Notes under the pieces: generated by a model
The model's input: only the letters and a program-made list of their open reading frames with translations
The model's database searches: none
Told to the model about the DNA's origin: nothing
Shown: positions 16,197-25,287 of the stretch, piece after piece
How the letters are laid out: each line of letters opens with the position of its first letter
Numbering within the stretch: the first letter of the stretch is position 1
Assembly: GCA_963742035.1 (NCBI GenBank)
Contig: CAVUKH010000002.1
Span: 647,137 to 711,136 of the forward strand
Length of the DNA stretch: 64,000 nt
From: Bog-473 sp963742035
Lineage (GTDB): Bacteria > Actinomycetota > Acidimicrobiia > Acidimicrobiales > RAAP-2
Direction of reading: 5' to 3'
Made by a program: the position numbers and the translations under genes

Positions 16197-17642
16197 GTGC
16201 CGCGTCGCCCCCACGTCACGGTGGTGGGCCTCGGTCCGGCCGGCGCCGACCTGGTGGGCAAGGCCACCGCCGCGCTCCTGGCGGAGGCCCACGCCGATGG
16301 ACGGGCCTTCCTGCGGACGGCGCGGCATCCGGCGGCGGCCGGATTCGAGGGTCTATCGGCCTTTGACGAGCTCTACGAGGCGGCGGCGACGTTCGACGAG
16401 GTGTACGAGGGCATCGTCGAACGTGTCGTCGCGGCTGCGCTCCGGACGGTCCCTGCGGGCGTGGTCTACGCCGTGCCCGGATCGCCCCTCGTGGCCGAGC
16501 GCACCGTCGACCTGCTGCGGGCCGACGGGCGGATCGATGTGACGGTGGTGCCGGCGCTCTCCTTCTTGGACCTGGCCTGGGCGGCCATCGGGCTCGACCC
16601 CCTGGCCGAAGGGGTCCGGCTCGTCGACGCCGGCGCCTTCGATGCCTCGGTGGCGGGCGGGGGTGGCCCGTTCCTGGTGGCGCAGTGCTGGTCGCGCCAC
16701 CTGCTCTCGGAGGTCAAGCTGGCCCTTCCCGACGACGGCCGGGAGCCACCCCGGCCGGTGCTCCTGCACCATCTCGGGCTCGGGGACGAAGCGGTCCTGA
16801 CGGTCGACTGGTGGGAGCTGGACCGCACGCTGGAGCCCGACCACCTCACCTCCCTGTACGTGCCCGCCTCCGCGCCGGCACGCGGCCAATCCGCCGACGG
16901 CGAGGTGGCCCGCCTCGTCGGCCTCATGGAGACGCTGCGGTCGGCGTGTCCGTGGGACTCGGCCCAGACCCATGCGTCGCTGATGCCGCATCTCATTGAG
17001 GAGAGCTACGAGGTGCTGGACGCACTGGGGGCTCTTACCGAGCGGGAGGCGGATGCCGAGGCGTACGCGCACCTGCAGGAGGAGTTGGGTGACCTGCTCT
17101 TCCAGATCGTGTTCCACGCCCGCCTGGCGGAAGAGGCGGGCCAGTTCGATGTGGCCGACGTCGCGCGCGGGGTGCACGACAAGCTCGTCCACCGACACCC
17201 TCACGTGTTCGGCGACGCCGATGCCCAGAGTGCCGAAGAGGTCGTCACCAATTGGGAGGCGATCAAGAAGAGCGAGAAGGGGCGCCGCAGCGTGACGGAG
17301 GGCATTCCGGCGGGTCTCCCCGCGCTCATGCTGGCGACCAAACTGGTGCGCAAGGCGCGTGCCGTCGGCCTCGAGCCGGACGCCACGAGTGCCGAGCAGA
17401 CGGCGCGCACACTGGCGTTGGTGACCAGGCGCGCCGAGGACACCGAACCGCGAGCCGACGATCCGCTGGCCGGTGACGGCGACGACATGGAGGCAGTGGG
17501 GGAACTGCTCTTCGCGGTGGCCGATCTGGCCCAGAGGCTCGGCGTGGACGCGGAACAGGCGCTGCGCGACCGGGCGCTCTCCCTGCGCGCCGACATTCTC
17601 ACCGCCGAGGGCGTCCCCGAAGGCCAGGTGGGCAACCGCTAA
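16197..17642 (+). CDS. mazG: MazG nucleotide pyrophosphohydrolase with N-terminal tetrapyrrole-methylase-like domain (YabN type)
   Basis: The 481-residue protein is a fusion. Residues 1-220 resemble SAM-dependent tetrapyrrole methylases (VTVVGLGPAGADLV, FLRTARHP, YAVPGSPLVAERTV), as in Bacillus YabN. Residues 230-481 form a duplicated MazG all-alpha NTP pyrophosphatase with the metal-binding EExxE/ExxD helices IEESYEVLDAL and LQEELGDLLFQIVFHA, HRHPHVFG, and WEAIKKSEK. MazG hydrolyses non-canonical or surplus (d)NTPs. GTG 16197 is 2 nt after the preceding stop. The role of the methylase-like half is unknown. Confidence 0.92.
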   Translation: MPRRPHVTVVGLGPAGADLVGKATAALLAEAHADGRAFLRTARHPAAAGFEGLSAFDELYEAAATFDEVYEGIVERVVAAALRTVPAGVVYAVPGSPLVAERTVDLLRADGRIDVTVVPALSFLDLAWAAIGLDPLAEGVRLVDAGAFDASVAGGGGPFLVAQCWSRHLLSEVKLALPDDGREPPRPVLLHHLGLGDEAVLTVDWWELDRTLEPDHLTSLYVPASAPARGQSADGEVARLVGLMETLRSACPWDSAQTHASLMPHLIEESYEVLDALGALTEREADAEAYAHLQEELGDLLFQIVFHARLAEEAGQFDVADVARGVHDKLVHRHPHVFGDADAQSAEEVVTNWEAIKKSEKGRRSVTEGIPAGLPALMLATKLVRKARAVGLEPDATSAEQTARTLALVTRRAEDTEPRADDPLAGDGDDMEAVGELLFAVADLAQRLGVDAEQALRDRALSLRADILTAEGVPEGQVGNR

Positions 17643-17690
17643 CGTTGTGCCCCGGTGTCCCACCAGGGGGGACACCCAAGGAGAAATGTC

Positions 17691-18992
17691 GTGGGCACCA
17701 TTGAGCACGTGATCGGGCGCGAGGTTCTCGACTCGCGCGGCAACCCGACCGTCGAAGCCGAGGTGCTCCTCGATTCGGGTGCTCGGGGCCGCGCCATCGC
17801 GCCCTCCGGCGCCTCGACCGGCATCCGTGAAGCGGTGGAGCTGCGCGACGGCGGGGCGCGCTTCTCGGGCAAGGGCGTGCTGCAGGCGGTGGCGAACGTC
17901 AATGGGGAGCTCGCCGACGCAGTGTGCGGGCTCGACGCCCTCGACCAGCGCGCGGTCGACCACACCATGATCGACCTCGACGGGACGCCGGACAAGGGCC
18001 GACTCGGCGCCAATGCGATGTTGGCGGTCTCACTGGCGAGCGCCAAGGCCGTGGCGGACGATCTGGAGATCCCGCTGTACCGCTCCATCGGGGGAACGAA
18101 TGCGCACGAGCTCCCGGTGCCGATGCTCAACGTGCTGAACGGTGGCGCCCACGCCAACAACTCCATCGACTTCCAGGAGTTCATGCTCATGCCCGTGGGT
18201 GCCGCCTCGTTCAGCGAGGCTCTGCGCTGGGGGACCGAGACCTATCACGCACTGCGCATGCTCCTGGCGGAGCGGGGCATGTCGACCGCGGTGGGTGACG
18301 AGGGCGGCTTCGCACCCGACCTGCCGCAGAACGAGGACGCAGTCAAGCTGCTGCTCGAGGCAATCGAGCGCGCCGGGCGCGTGCCCGGCGACGAGATCGC
18401 GCTGGCGCTCGATCCCGCCACCAGCGAGCTCTGGGACGACGGGGCCTACGTGCTGGCCGGGGAAGGACGGACCCTCAGCCCGGCGGAGCTGGTCGACTAC
18501 TGGGTCGAGCTGGTGGACCGCTACCCGATCGTCTCGATAGAGGACGGCATGGCGGAGGAGGACTGGGATGGCTGGGCCGCCTGCACCAGGGCGCTGGGCG
18601 GGCGGGTGCAGCTGGTCGGGGACGACATCTTCGTCACCAACAGTGAAATCCTCGAACGCGGGATCCGCGAAGGGGTGGCCAACGCGATACTGGTCAAGCT
18701 CAACCAGATCGGCACCCTGACCGAGACACTCGACACGGTGGCGCTGGCCAACGGGGCGTCGTACGGCACCGTGATCTCGCACCGCTCCGGAGAGACCGAG
18801 GACACGACCATCGCCGACCTGGTGGTGGCCGTGAATGCGGGACAGCTCAAGGCGGGCGCTCCGGCCCGCTCGGACCGCGTCGCGAAGTACAACCAGCTCC
18901 TCAGGATTGAGGAGGATCTGGGCGAGTCCGCGGGATTCCCGGGATTGGCGGCCCTGGCGGGCATTGGAGGGGGCCGACATGGCGCGGGATGA
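17691..18992 (+). CDS. eno: Enolase
   Basis: Enolase dehydrates 2-phosphoglycerate to phosphoenolpyruvate. The 433-residue protein has REVLDSRGNPTVE, the loop GASTG, NVLNGGAHANN, VGDEGGFAPDL (catalytic Glu), SIEDGMAEEDWDGW (metal), VGDDIFVTN (metal Asp), LVKLNQIGT (catalytic Lys) and SHRSGETEDT. GTG 17691 has an AAGGAGAAA ribosome site 7 nt upstream and is preferred to the in-frame ATG 17655. TAACGT at 17639-17644, overlapping the mazG stop, could be its -10 box with a 35-40 nt leader. Confidence 0.96.
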   Translation: MGTIEHVIGREVLDSRGNPTVEAEVLLDSGARGRAIAPSGASTGIREAVELRDGGARFSGKGVLQAVANVNGELADAVCGLDALDQRAVDHTMIDLDGTPDKGRLGANAMLAVSLASAKAVADDLEIPLYRSIGGTNAHELPVPMLNVLNGGAHANNSIDFQEFMLMPVGAASFSEALRWGTETYHALRMLLAERGMSTAVGDEGGFAPDLPQNEDAVKLLLEAIERAGRVPGDEIALALDPATSELWDDGAYVLAGEGRTLSPAELVDYWVELVDRYPIVSIEDGMAEEDWDGWAACTRALGGRVQLVGDDIFVTNSEILERGIREGVANAILVKLNQIGTLTETLDTVALANGASYGTVISHRSGETEDTTIADLVVAVNAGQLKAGAPARSDRVAKYNQLLRIEEDLGESAGFPGLAALAGIGGGRHGAG

Positions 18993-19551
18993 GCGCACGG
19001 CGCCCCGCCGAGCCCGGACCGCCAAGACGGCAGGAGCGAAGGGCTCGCGCCGGCGGGCCCGGCTGGCCTTCGTGGGGGCCATCGTGGCGTCGGCCATCGT
19101 CCTCTTCGCCTGGTTCCCGGCCGGGTCCCTGTTGAGCCAACGCTCCAACCTGCACAGCACCGAGGCCGAGCTCAATGCCCTGCACGCCCAGGACTCGGCG
19201 CTGGCGCAGGAGAACAAGAACCTCAGCGACGCCGGTGAGATCGGGCGCATCGCCCGTGAGCAGTACCAGCTGGTGAGCCCCGGCCAGCGGGCCTACGAGG
19301 TGCTGCCGCCCTCGGGCGCGACGGCGGCCGGGACGCCCTACGCCGGGGACCCGGGATCGGACGGCCCGGTGACCCCGTCGGCGACGCCCGAGCTCCCGCC
19401 AGGTGGTGTCACCACCACGACCACGACACCGGGAGCGACACCGGCGGCGGCGCAGTCGCACCAGGCGGACGGCTCGCACGCGTCATCCGCGTCGACATCG
19501 TCGGGGGGCTTCGTCTCGCGCATGGTGCAGTCCCTCGAATTCTGGCGTTGA
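18979..19551 (+). CDS. FtsB/DivIC-type septum formation protein
   Basis: The 190-residue product is a bitopic membrane protein: a basic N-terminus (RRARTAKTAGAKGSRRRAR), one membrane helix at about 31-51 (LAFVGAIVASAIVLFAWFPAG), a coiled coil (LHSTEAELNALHAQDSALAQENKNLSD) and the closing IGRIAREQYQLVSPGQRAYEVLP, which is the FtsB/DivIC divisome signature. A Thr/Pro/Ala-rich extracytoplasmic tail follows. It overlaps eno by 14 nt; the eno-divIC-DUF501-ppx order is the one found in Mycobacterium (Rv1023-Rv1026). Probable partner of FtsQ and FtsL in septal wall synthesis. Confidence 0.88.
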   Translation: MARDERTAPRRARTAKTAGAKGSRRRARLAFVGAIVASAIVLFAWFPAGSLLSQRSNLHSTEAELNALHAQDSALAQENKNLSDAGEIGRIAREQYQLVSPGQRAYEVLPPSGATAAGTPYAGDPGSDGPVTPSATPELPPGGVTTTTTTPGATPAAAQSHQADGSHASSASTSSGGFVSRMVQSLEFWR

Positions 19552-20039
19552 GCACCGGAGGGGATGCGCGGTCGGTGTCGCCGGGCGTCGACACGGACGC
19601 AGCGGCGGTGGCGCAGCTTCTCGGCCGTGACCCCGGCGGTGCCTTCTCGGTCGTCGTGCGCGGGGATGAGGGTCGACCGGTGGTGATCGCCAACGAGCCC
19701 TTTCTGCGCGACGGAACCCCGATGCCCACGCGGTACTGGCTGGTGGACCCTGCGCTACGGGCCCTGGTCGGCCGGTTGGAGGCGGCGGGTGGCGTCCGGG
19801 AAGCCGGGGAGCAGGTGGACGCCGCAGCTTTGGCGGCGGGCCATCGTCGTTATGCCGCCGAACGCGATGCGTTGATTCCGGCCGACTGGACCGGGCCGCG
19901 TCCGAGTGGGGGCGTGGGCGGCACGCGTCGAGGCGTCAAGTGTCTGCACGCCCACGTGGCCTGGTGGTTGGCGGGCGGTGACGACGTGGTCGGGGTGTGG
20001 GTGGCCGAGAGATTGGGTCTGACCCGTCAGGAGGCCTGA
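19548..20039 (+). CDS. DUF501 domain-containing protein
   Basis: The 163-residue protein has the DUF501 pattern: QLLGRDPGGAFSVVVR, PVVIANEPFLRDGTPMPTRYWL, and a Cys/His pair in GVKCLHAHVAWWLAGGDDVVG. No biochemical function is established for DUF501; its constant neighbours are eno, divIC and ppx. The TTG start at 19548 overlaps the divIC stop, so it is probably translationally coupled. GTG 19575 is an alternative start. Confidence 0.88.
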   Translation: MSTGGDARSVSPGVDTDAAAVAQLLGRDPGGAFSVVVRGDEGRPVVIANEPFLRDGTPMPTRYWLVDPALRALVGRLEAAGGVREAGEQVDAAALAAGHRRYAAERDALIPADWTGPRPSGGVGGTRRGVKCLHAHVAWWLAGGDDVVGVWVAERLGLTRQEA

Positions 20040-20054
20040 CCGCAGACGTTCTGT

Positions 20055-20060
20055 GATACT
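20055..20060 (+). promoter_or_regulatory. -10 box (GATACT) of ppx
   Basis: GATACT lies 7 nt before GTG 20068, the same spacing as at other predicted leaderless starts in this window, and supports that start over GTG 20053. Confidence 0.4.
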
Positions 20061-20067
20061 CGGCAGC

Positions 20068-20994
20068 GTGAAGAACGCCGGCGCGCTGGCTGCGCTCGAC
20101 TGCGGGACGAACTCCACCCGCCTGCTCGTGGTGGGGCCGGCGGGCGACGAACGCGGCCGCGAAATGACGATCACCCGCTTGGGTGAGGGTGTCGATGCGA
20201 CGCACCGGCTGCGGCCCGATGCCATGGAGCGCACCTTCGCCGCACTGCGCCGCTATCGCGCCATCATGGACCGTGAGGGTGTGGAGCGGGCGCGCCTGGT
20301 GGCCACCTCGGCGGTGCGGGACGCCGCCAACGGCGAGGAATTCCTCTTGCCGGCGGGGGACATCATCGGCGCCCGAGCAGAACTGCTTTCCGGGCAGGAG
20401 GAGGGCCAGCTGTCCTACGCCGGCGCGACCGCCGATCTGCCGGGGGGTGACGGTCACGTCGTCGTTCTCGACATCGGAGGCGGTTCCACGGAGATCGTGA
20501 CCCGCTCGGCGGGGGAGATCCTTTCCGTGTCACTCGAAATTGGCTGTGTTCGCCTGACGGAGCGCTTTCTGCGCGGGGATCCGCCCGCTCCAGTGGAAGT
20601 CGAGGCAGCGGTGCAGGACATTGTGGCGGAGCTCGAGCGGGCCGTGGGGACGATCCCGCTCTTGTCCCGCCTGGAGCCAGGATCCCGTCTGGTCGGGCTG
20701 GCCGGCACGGTCTCAACCCTGGCCAGCCTGGAGCTGGGGCTGGCGGAGTACGACCGGGACAGGATTCAGCACGCGGTGTTGACCGCACAGGTCGTCGGGC
20801 GATGGTGCGATGTCCTCGGTGCCGAGTCGCTGCGGGAGCGGTCGCAGCGAGTCGGCCTCCCGGCCGGGCGTCGGGATGTGATCTTCGGCGGAGTGCTGGT
20901 GCTGCGGGAGGTCCTGCAACGATTCGACTTCCAAGAGTGCGTCGTGTCGGAATCGGACATCTTGGATGGTCTCGTGATGTCCCTGCGTCGGTAG
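20068..20994 (+). CDS. Ppx/GppA family exopolyphosphatase
   Basis: The product of about 308 residues belongs to the ASKHA fold Ppx/GppA phosphatases, which degrade polyphosphate or pppGpp. It shows the phosphate-1 motif ALDCGTNSTRLLV, the catalytic-base region LSGQEEGQLSY, phosphate-2 motif VLDIGGGSTEIV and AGTVSTLASLELGL. It lacks the C-terminal HD-type domain of E. coli Ppx, matching the short actinobacterial forms (Rv1026 type). It closes the eno-divIC-DUF501-ppx string and converges on the glycan operon. Confidence 0.9.
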   Translation: MKNAGALAALDCGTNSTRLLVVGPAGDERGREMTITRLGEGVDATHRLRPDAMERTFAALRRYRAIMDREGVERARLVATSAVRDAANGEEFLLPAGDIIGARAELLSGQEEGQLSYAGATADLPGGDGHVVVLDIGGGSTEIVTRSAGEILSVSLEIGCVRLTERFLRGDPPAPVEVEAAVQDIVAELERAVGTIPLLSRLEPGSRLVGLAGTVSTLASLELGLAEYDRDRIQHAVLTAQVVGRWCDVLGAESLRERSQRVGLPAGRRDVIFGGVLVLREVLQRFDFQECVVSESDILDGLVMSLRR

Positions 20995-21021
20995 GACCAA
21001 GGCGGCGGGAGCGGACCGGAA

Positions 21022-22998
21022 CTAGGGCACTCCCAGATCGTTCAGCGCTTCGTCGACGCGGTTCCGGAACGCATCTGCCGAGTACACCTGGCTGCTTTCC
21101 AAGAGGTGATGGCTCAGCGCCGTTGATCCCGTCGGATCCTGCAGCAACCCGATGACGATGTCGGCGCACTCCTCGACGGTCGAGAAGGCCGTATCGCACC
21201 CGAGCGTCCGGATGACCTCCCGGGGCCCGCCCTGGCCGTAGACCACCGGAATACACCCGAAGCTCGCGGCTTCAATCGGGGTGATCCCGAAGTGCTCCAA
21301 GGCCTCCGGGAACTCGTCGGGGTCGACACCGAACCCGGCCGCATGGATCAAGACCGCCGATCGACCGTAGAGCGCGGCCAGATCTCTCCGTCCGATGTTG
21401 GGGTGCAAGGAACAGGGAAGGTCCGCCGCCAGTTCCTGCAACTCGTAGAAGCGGTCCCGCCCCGCGGGGCTCGGATGGATGGCGCCGGCCAGAGCGAGCT
21501 CCACTCCTTGGACGCCGGCCGCGAGGATCTGGCGGAAGGCCTCGATCACGACATCCTGGCGCTTGTTGTGGCCGCCGGCGAAGAACCGCCCGACCGAGAC
21601 GACCGTCCGGCGTTCGTTCCAGGGCCGGCCTGCCTCGGCATCCGGCCAAACGGCGGGCGGCGTGACGACCCGGATGGGCGGTGCAACCAGACCGTAGTGG
21701 CGCACGAGCCCGTTGACGTGGCGCCGTACGAACTCCGAATAGACCCAGATTTCGTCGAATTCACCAAGCCACGACCCCCGTTCGAGAACCTCTTGATCGG
21801 GCACCCAGAAGGGGAACTGCAGCTGGTACACGCTGTACTCCCCGAAGGCATGGATCGGCGGAAGGATCGTGTTTCCCAAGACCACCGAGAACAGGCAGTT
21901 CTCCGGTTCGATCTCCTCCCAGGGCACCGGTGTCCCAACCGTATGGTCGAAGCCGAATGTCCCGGCGATCTGGCTCAGCCGCGTCGAGCTGTAGCGGTGC
22001 GGCGTGGCGATGGCGACGCGTGCGGTGCCGAAAAGACTTGAGAAGTGCGACGCGAGTTCGAAGAGGACGCGCTCTCCACCACCGGGTGTGAGCGGATACG
22101 GGGAATAGAGGACGACTTGGGCATCGGGCCCTTCCCCGCGGTTGATCGGTAGATCAGCCTCCATCGCGCCGGCATCGGCCAGTTCGGTACGCGGGATCAA
22201 ATCCGATGGGTTGTAGTGCTGTCGAGTTTCGAGCCACGGACCCCACTTCGCCACGAACCGAGCCCGGTTGATTTCGGAGATGTTGTGCAACTGAAGTTGG
22301 CTACTCGAAGTCGTCTTACTCTCAATGTGGATGACGCGGGCAGCAGGGTTGACCATGACCTTCCCGCAGCGCGACCAGAGCTTGAGGCACAGGTCGGCGT
22401 CCTCGTAGTACGCAGGCTCCCACTCGAAACCGAAGCCACCGACTTTCAGGAAGTCCGATCTCCTCATCATGAGGCATGCGGCGGAACAGAAATCCACCGG
22501 GCACGGAGTCACGTAGTGGTCGGGACCCCAGACCGCTCCTTTGCCGACCTGCACCACATCGCCGGTCGGCAACGCGAGTGCGCCCACCTCTTGGACCCGT
22601 CCGTCGGGATAGAGAAACATCGGCCCTACTGCGGCCACATCCGGGGAGCTGCGCATGGTCGCACTCAGGGCCTCGATCCAACCGGGTTGGACGAAGGCGT
22701 CGTTGTTCAGGAAGACGAGGTAGTCGCCGCTCGCCCGGTCGACGCCGATGTTGTTCCCCTCGCCGAAGAATCGGTTCTCGCCCACCTCGACGAGTACGAA
22801 GTCGGCTGCTGCATGGCGCGAGTGCAGGATGGCGAGTTCCTCGGGGGCGGACCCGTTGTCCACCACGATGATCTCCCGGATGAGTTCGCTGTGTGAGAAA
22901 GCCAGGGCGTCGAGGCACTCGACCGTTGTCGCCGCTTGGTTGTAGTTGAGAACGATGACCGAGACGTTCTTGGTGAATGGGTCGGATTCGGTGACCAA
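21022..22998 (-). CDS. Bifunctional glycosyltransferase, GT2-GT4 fusion
   Basis: The 658-residue protein joins two glycosyltransferases. Residues 1-270 are a GT-A fold GT2 domain: VSVIVLNYNQAATTVECLDAL, VVDNGS, FLNNDA (DxD-equivalent), SAACLMMRRSDF, YYEDADLCLKLW. Residues 295-658 are a GT-B fold GT4 domain: LYSPYPLTPGGGERVLFELA, VVSVGRFFAGGHNKRQDVVIEAF, LHPNIGRRDLAALYGRSAVLIHAAG and the nucleotide-binding EALEHFGITPIEAASFGCIPVV. It probably adds two successive sugars to a surface glycan. TTG 22998 is the only plausible start and no ribosome site is clear. It is the last gene of a leftward five-gene cluster. Confidence 0.9.
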   Translation of the reverse strand: MVTESDPFTKNVSVIVLNYNQAATTVECLDALAFSHSELIREIIVVDNGSAPEELAILHSRHAAADFVLVEVGENRFFGEGNNIGVDRASGDYLVFLNNDAFVQPGWIEALSATMRSSPDVAAVGPMFLYPDGRVQEVGALALPTGDVVQVGKGAVWGPDHYVTPCPVDFCSAACLMMRRSDFLKVGGFGFEWEPAYYEDADLCLKLWSRCGKVMVNPAARVIHIESKTTSSSQLQLHNISEINRARFVAKWGPWLETRQHYNPSDLIPRTELADAGAMEADLPINRGEGPDAQVVLYSPYPLTPGGGERVLFELASHFSSLFGTARVAIATPHRYSSTRLSQIAGTFGFDHTVGTPVPWEEIEPENCLFSVVLGNTILPPIHAFGEYSVYQLQFPFWVPDQEVLERGSWLGEFDEIWVYSEFVRRHVNGLVRHYGLVAPPIRVVTPPAVWPDAEAGRPWNERRTVVSVGRFFAGGHNKRQDVVIEAFRQILAAGVQGVELALAGAIHPSPAGRDRFYELQELAADLPCSLHPNIGRRDLAALYGRSAVLIHAAGFGVDPDEFPEALEHFGITPIEAASFGCIPVVYGQGGPREVIRTLGCDTAFSTVEECADIVIGLLQDPTGSTALSHHLLESSQVYSADAFRNRVDEALNDLGVP

Positions 22999-23010
22999 CG
23001 CGCCGTCCGG

Positions 23011-24276
23011 CTAGTTCTCGGGCTGTAGCGGGGGCTGGGCCCTCCGGGCGAGCATTCGTGAGAGCAGTCGGACCGGCGCGGTGATCCGCCACGACGTCGA
23101 TCGCCGCATGTCGTCGAGCACGCTCTCCGCGACGGCGGCCCGGCCCGCGTAGGCCTCGACCTTGCGTCCCTCTGCCTCGAGGAGGCCATTCTTCTGAGCC
23201 AGTTCAGCCGCAGAGCGCGACGCTGTCGTCGAGACCTTCGCCGACAGTTCGTCCACGCGATCCAAGAACTCCGTCACCAGCTGCTCCCGCTCGCGTCGTG
23301 CCGCTTCGAGGTGCTGGGTCAAGTCACTTCTGGCCACCACCAGCTCGTGTGACAAGCGAGCGGTCACATCCTCGTAGACCCGGAGCGCGGACAGGAATGC
23401 GTCCCGTTCGGCATGCTGCTGGTCGATGACGCGCCCGATGAGGACGCGGACCGCCTCCGAGGGCTCGGGTTCGTAGATGAGCAGATCTTGCAGCTCCAGC
23501 TGTTGCCCGTGCAAGGCGAGTAAGGCGCTCACCGCGAACGGGGCCTTGCGCAACATGTCGATGAGCGGCGTGGCGTCCCCGTCCGGCCGCTGCGCGACGA
23601 TCGCTTCGCTCGTGGGCCCGAGAGAGATTGAGACGGCGGGATAGGTGCCCATGACGTGCTGCTTCGCTGCGGCGAAGGTGGACGATACGGGGGCTGCCGT
23701 CGTCGTGACGACGACGACGGCGCCTGGTACCAAAATCCCGAGCCAGGCCGTCAGGTCAGGCAGACCGATCTCATCCGAATCGAACAGGGCGATGTGGAGA
23801 AAACCGGTCGTCCCATCCTTCAGTGCGGTCAGGCCCGCCTGCTCGGTCTCGTATCCCTGGCACGCTGCCCCGAAGCGATCGGAGAGGCGGCGAATCAAGT
23901 CCCGGAAGGTCTCCCTGCCACGGTCCGACACCGACGGCAGCAGCACGGCGGCACACGTCGTCGGGTTCTCCGACTCGAGGGCAGCTTCGAAGGTCGATCG
24001 GAGTGAGTCCTCGTCGCCGGGGCCCAGCTCGACGACGACGTCAGGGTGCGTCGTGGAGACGAGCCACGAGACGAGTGGCGAGAAGCGGTACGCGCTTGCC
24101 TCGGGCACGGGCGGGTGCCCCGGCTGCAGGAACGCAGTCGTGGGACCTCCCGCGGCCAATTTGTCGGCCGGTGAGCCATGGGCCATTGTCACGAACCGGG
24201 GCATGGGGCCGCGTCGATGGGCTGGAGCAGTGCGGACGTGGACGGTGACGCTGAGCTGGTCCTTTGATACGCGCAA
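23011..24276 (-). CDS. Methyltransferase-like protein with coiled coil, glycan cluster
   Basis: In this 421-residue product, residues about 65-250 resemble a class I methyltransferase-fold domain of the type found in polysaccharide clusters (VVVELGPGDEDSLRSTFEAAL, HIALFDSDEIGLPDLTAWLGILVPGAVVVV). The usual SAM glycine motif is weak, so activity is doubtful. A long coiled coil (about 285-385) follows, then the C-terminal STSWRITAPVRLLSRML, a short motif often seen at the ends of glycan-biosynthesis proteins. It contains a rare TTA codon (complement of 23521-23523). The start is uncertain: TTG 24276 or ATG 24204. Confidence 0.65.
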   Translation of the reverse strand: MRVSKDQLSVTVHVRTAPAHRRGPMPRFVTMAHGSPADKLAAGGPTTAFLQPGHPPVPEASAYRFSPLVSWLVSTTHPDVVVELGPGDEDSLRSTFEAALESENPTTCAAVLLPSVSDRGRETFRDLIRRLSDRFGAACQGYETEQAGLTALKDGTTGFLHIALFDSDEIGLPDLTAWLGILVPGAVVVVTTTAAPVSSTFAAAKQHVMGTYPAVSISLGPTSEAIVAQRPDGDATPLIDMLRKAPFAVSALLALHGQQLELQDLLIYEPEPSEAVRVLIGRVIDQQHAERDAFLSALRVYEDVTARLSHELVVARSDLTQHLEAARREREQLVTEFLDRVDELSAKVSTTASRSAAELAQKNGLLEAEGRKVEAYAGRAAVAESVLDDMRRSTSWRITAPVRLLSRMLARRAQPPLQPEN

Positions 24277-24345
24277 GGCCTCATGAGTTCACCACGGTCG
24301 ATCCACCCCTCGGGGGCCTTCATCTTAGTGAGCGACCTCATCGTC

Positions 24346-25287
24346 TCACTGGACCGGGCGGTGCGGCGCGAGGAGCGTGCGGAGACGGCGGACGAGCGAA
24401 GCGGGATCGCCGTACGTCGTATTGGCGTACACGTGGGCCGCTTTTCCCACTGCGACCCGATGCGACACCTGCCGGAAGGGCTCGATTGCTCCCAGCAACT
24501 CTGAAGGATCGCGAAACGTCGCGCCACCCGACGCCCGTGCGTGCTGGGCTCCGGGACTCGGTTCGTCCGGCACGATGATGGGGGTGCCGAAGCGCAGAGC
24601 TTCGATGCACTCACGGGCGATGTACGGCCCAGGAGCGAGGTCGATACAGACGTTGGCATGGGCCAGCAGCCGCCAGAAGTCCATCCGCGTGTCGACCGTC
24701 ACCTTGCCGCGCAGCGACCGTCCCTTCCAGGCCGACGCCACCGCGTTCTCCACCACGATGACCTCGGCGTCGTTGAACCCAGCACTGACCCAAGCGGCGG
24801 CCGGTGGTGGATCTTCGTTCTCGCCCTCGCGGTCGCTCAGAACGAGCAGATAGTCCGTGAAGCCGAACCCGTGGTGCCGATGGCGTTCGGCGAGCCGATT
24901 CACCGGCACATGCACGTGCAATGGATCGTCGCCACCGACCAGCTGGATCTTCCGCCACTCCGGCTGGGGTGCACCATCGGCCTCCGCAAGGAACCGGACC
25001 GATCGCGGTGCGGTTCGGGTCAGGAGGGACGCCAGCCCGGCGGTCACGTCGTCGGCAATGACGGTCGTATCGACCGGTACGCCATGGGGCCATTGCAATC
25101 TTTCCTCAGGCCCCATTCCCTGCAGGTCGAACGCACCGTCAGCCGTCGGCGTCGGGTCGCCCGGTACGAGGACGGCGACAGGTCCGCAGCGACTGGCCGC
25201 GCCGGCGATCGACCGAACGACAAATCCCAGTTCGCTCCTGCGCTCGCGCCAGTGGCAGCCGACCACGACGGCCGACAGGTTGGTCAT
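24346..25287 (-). CDS. GT4-like glycosyltransferase
   Basis: The 313-residue product begins MTNLSAVVVGCHWRERR and has a C-terminal GT-B-like half: MDFWRLLAHANVCIDLAPGPYIARECIEALRFGTPIIVPD is split here by function as the MDFWRLLAHANVCIDL donor region and ECIEALRFGTPIIVP, the usual E-x7-E-type nucleotide-sugar loop. The N-terminal acceptor half is divergent. ATG 25287 overlaps the upstream stop as ATGA, which fixes the start and shows coupling to the small coiled-coil gene. Role inferred from the cluster: one step of surface-glycan assembly. The donor sugar is unknown. Confidence 0.65.
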   Translation of the reverse strand: MTNLSAVVVGCHWRERRSELGFVVRSIAGAASRCGPVAVLVPGDPTPTADGAFDLQGMGPEERLQWPHGVPVDTTVIADDVTAGLASLLTRTAPRSVRFLAEADGAPQPEWRKIQLVGGDDPLHVHVPVNRLAERHRHHGFGFTDYLLVLSDREGENEDPPPAAAWVSAGFNDAEVIVVENAVASAWKGRSLRGKVTVDTRMDFWRLLAHANVCIDLAPGPYIARECIEALRFGTPIIVPDEPSPGAQHARASGGATFRDPSELLGAIEPFRQVSHRVAVGKAAHVYANTTYGDPASLVRRLRTLLAPHRPVQ

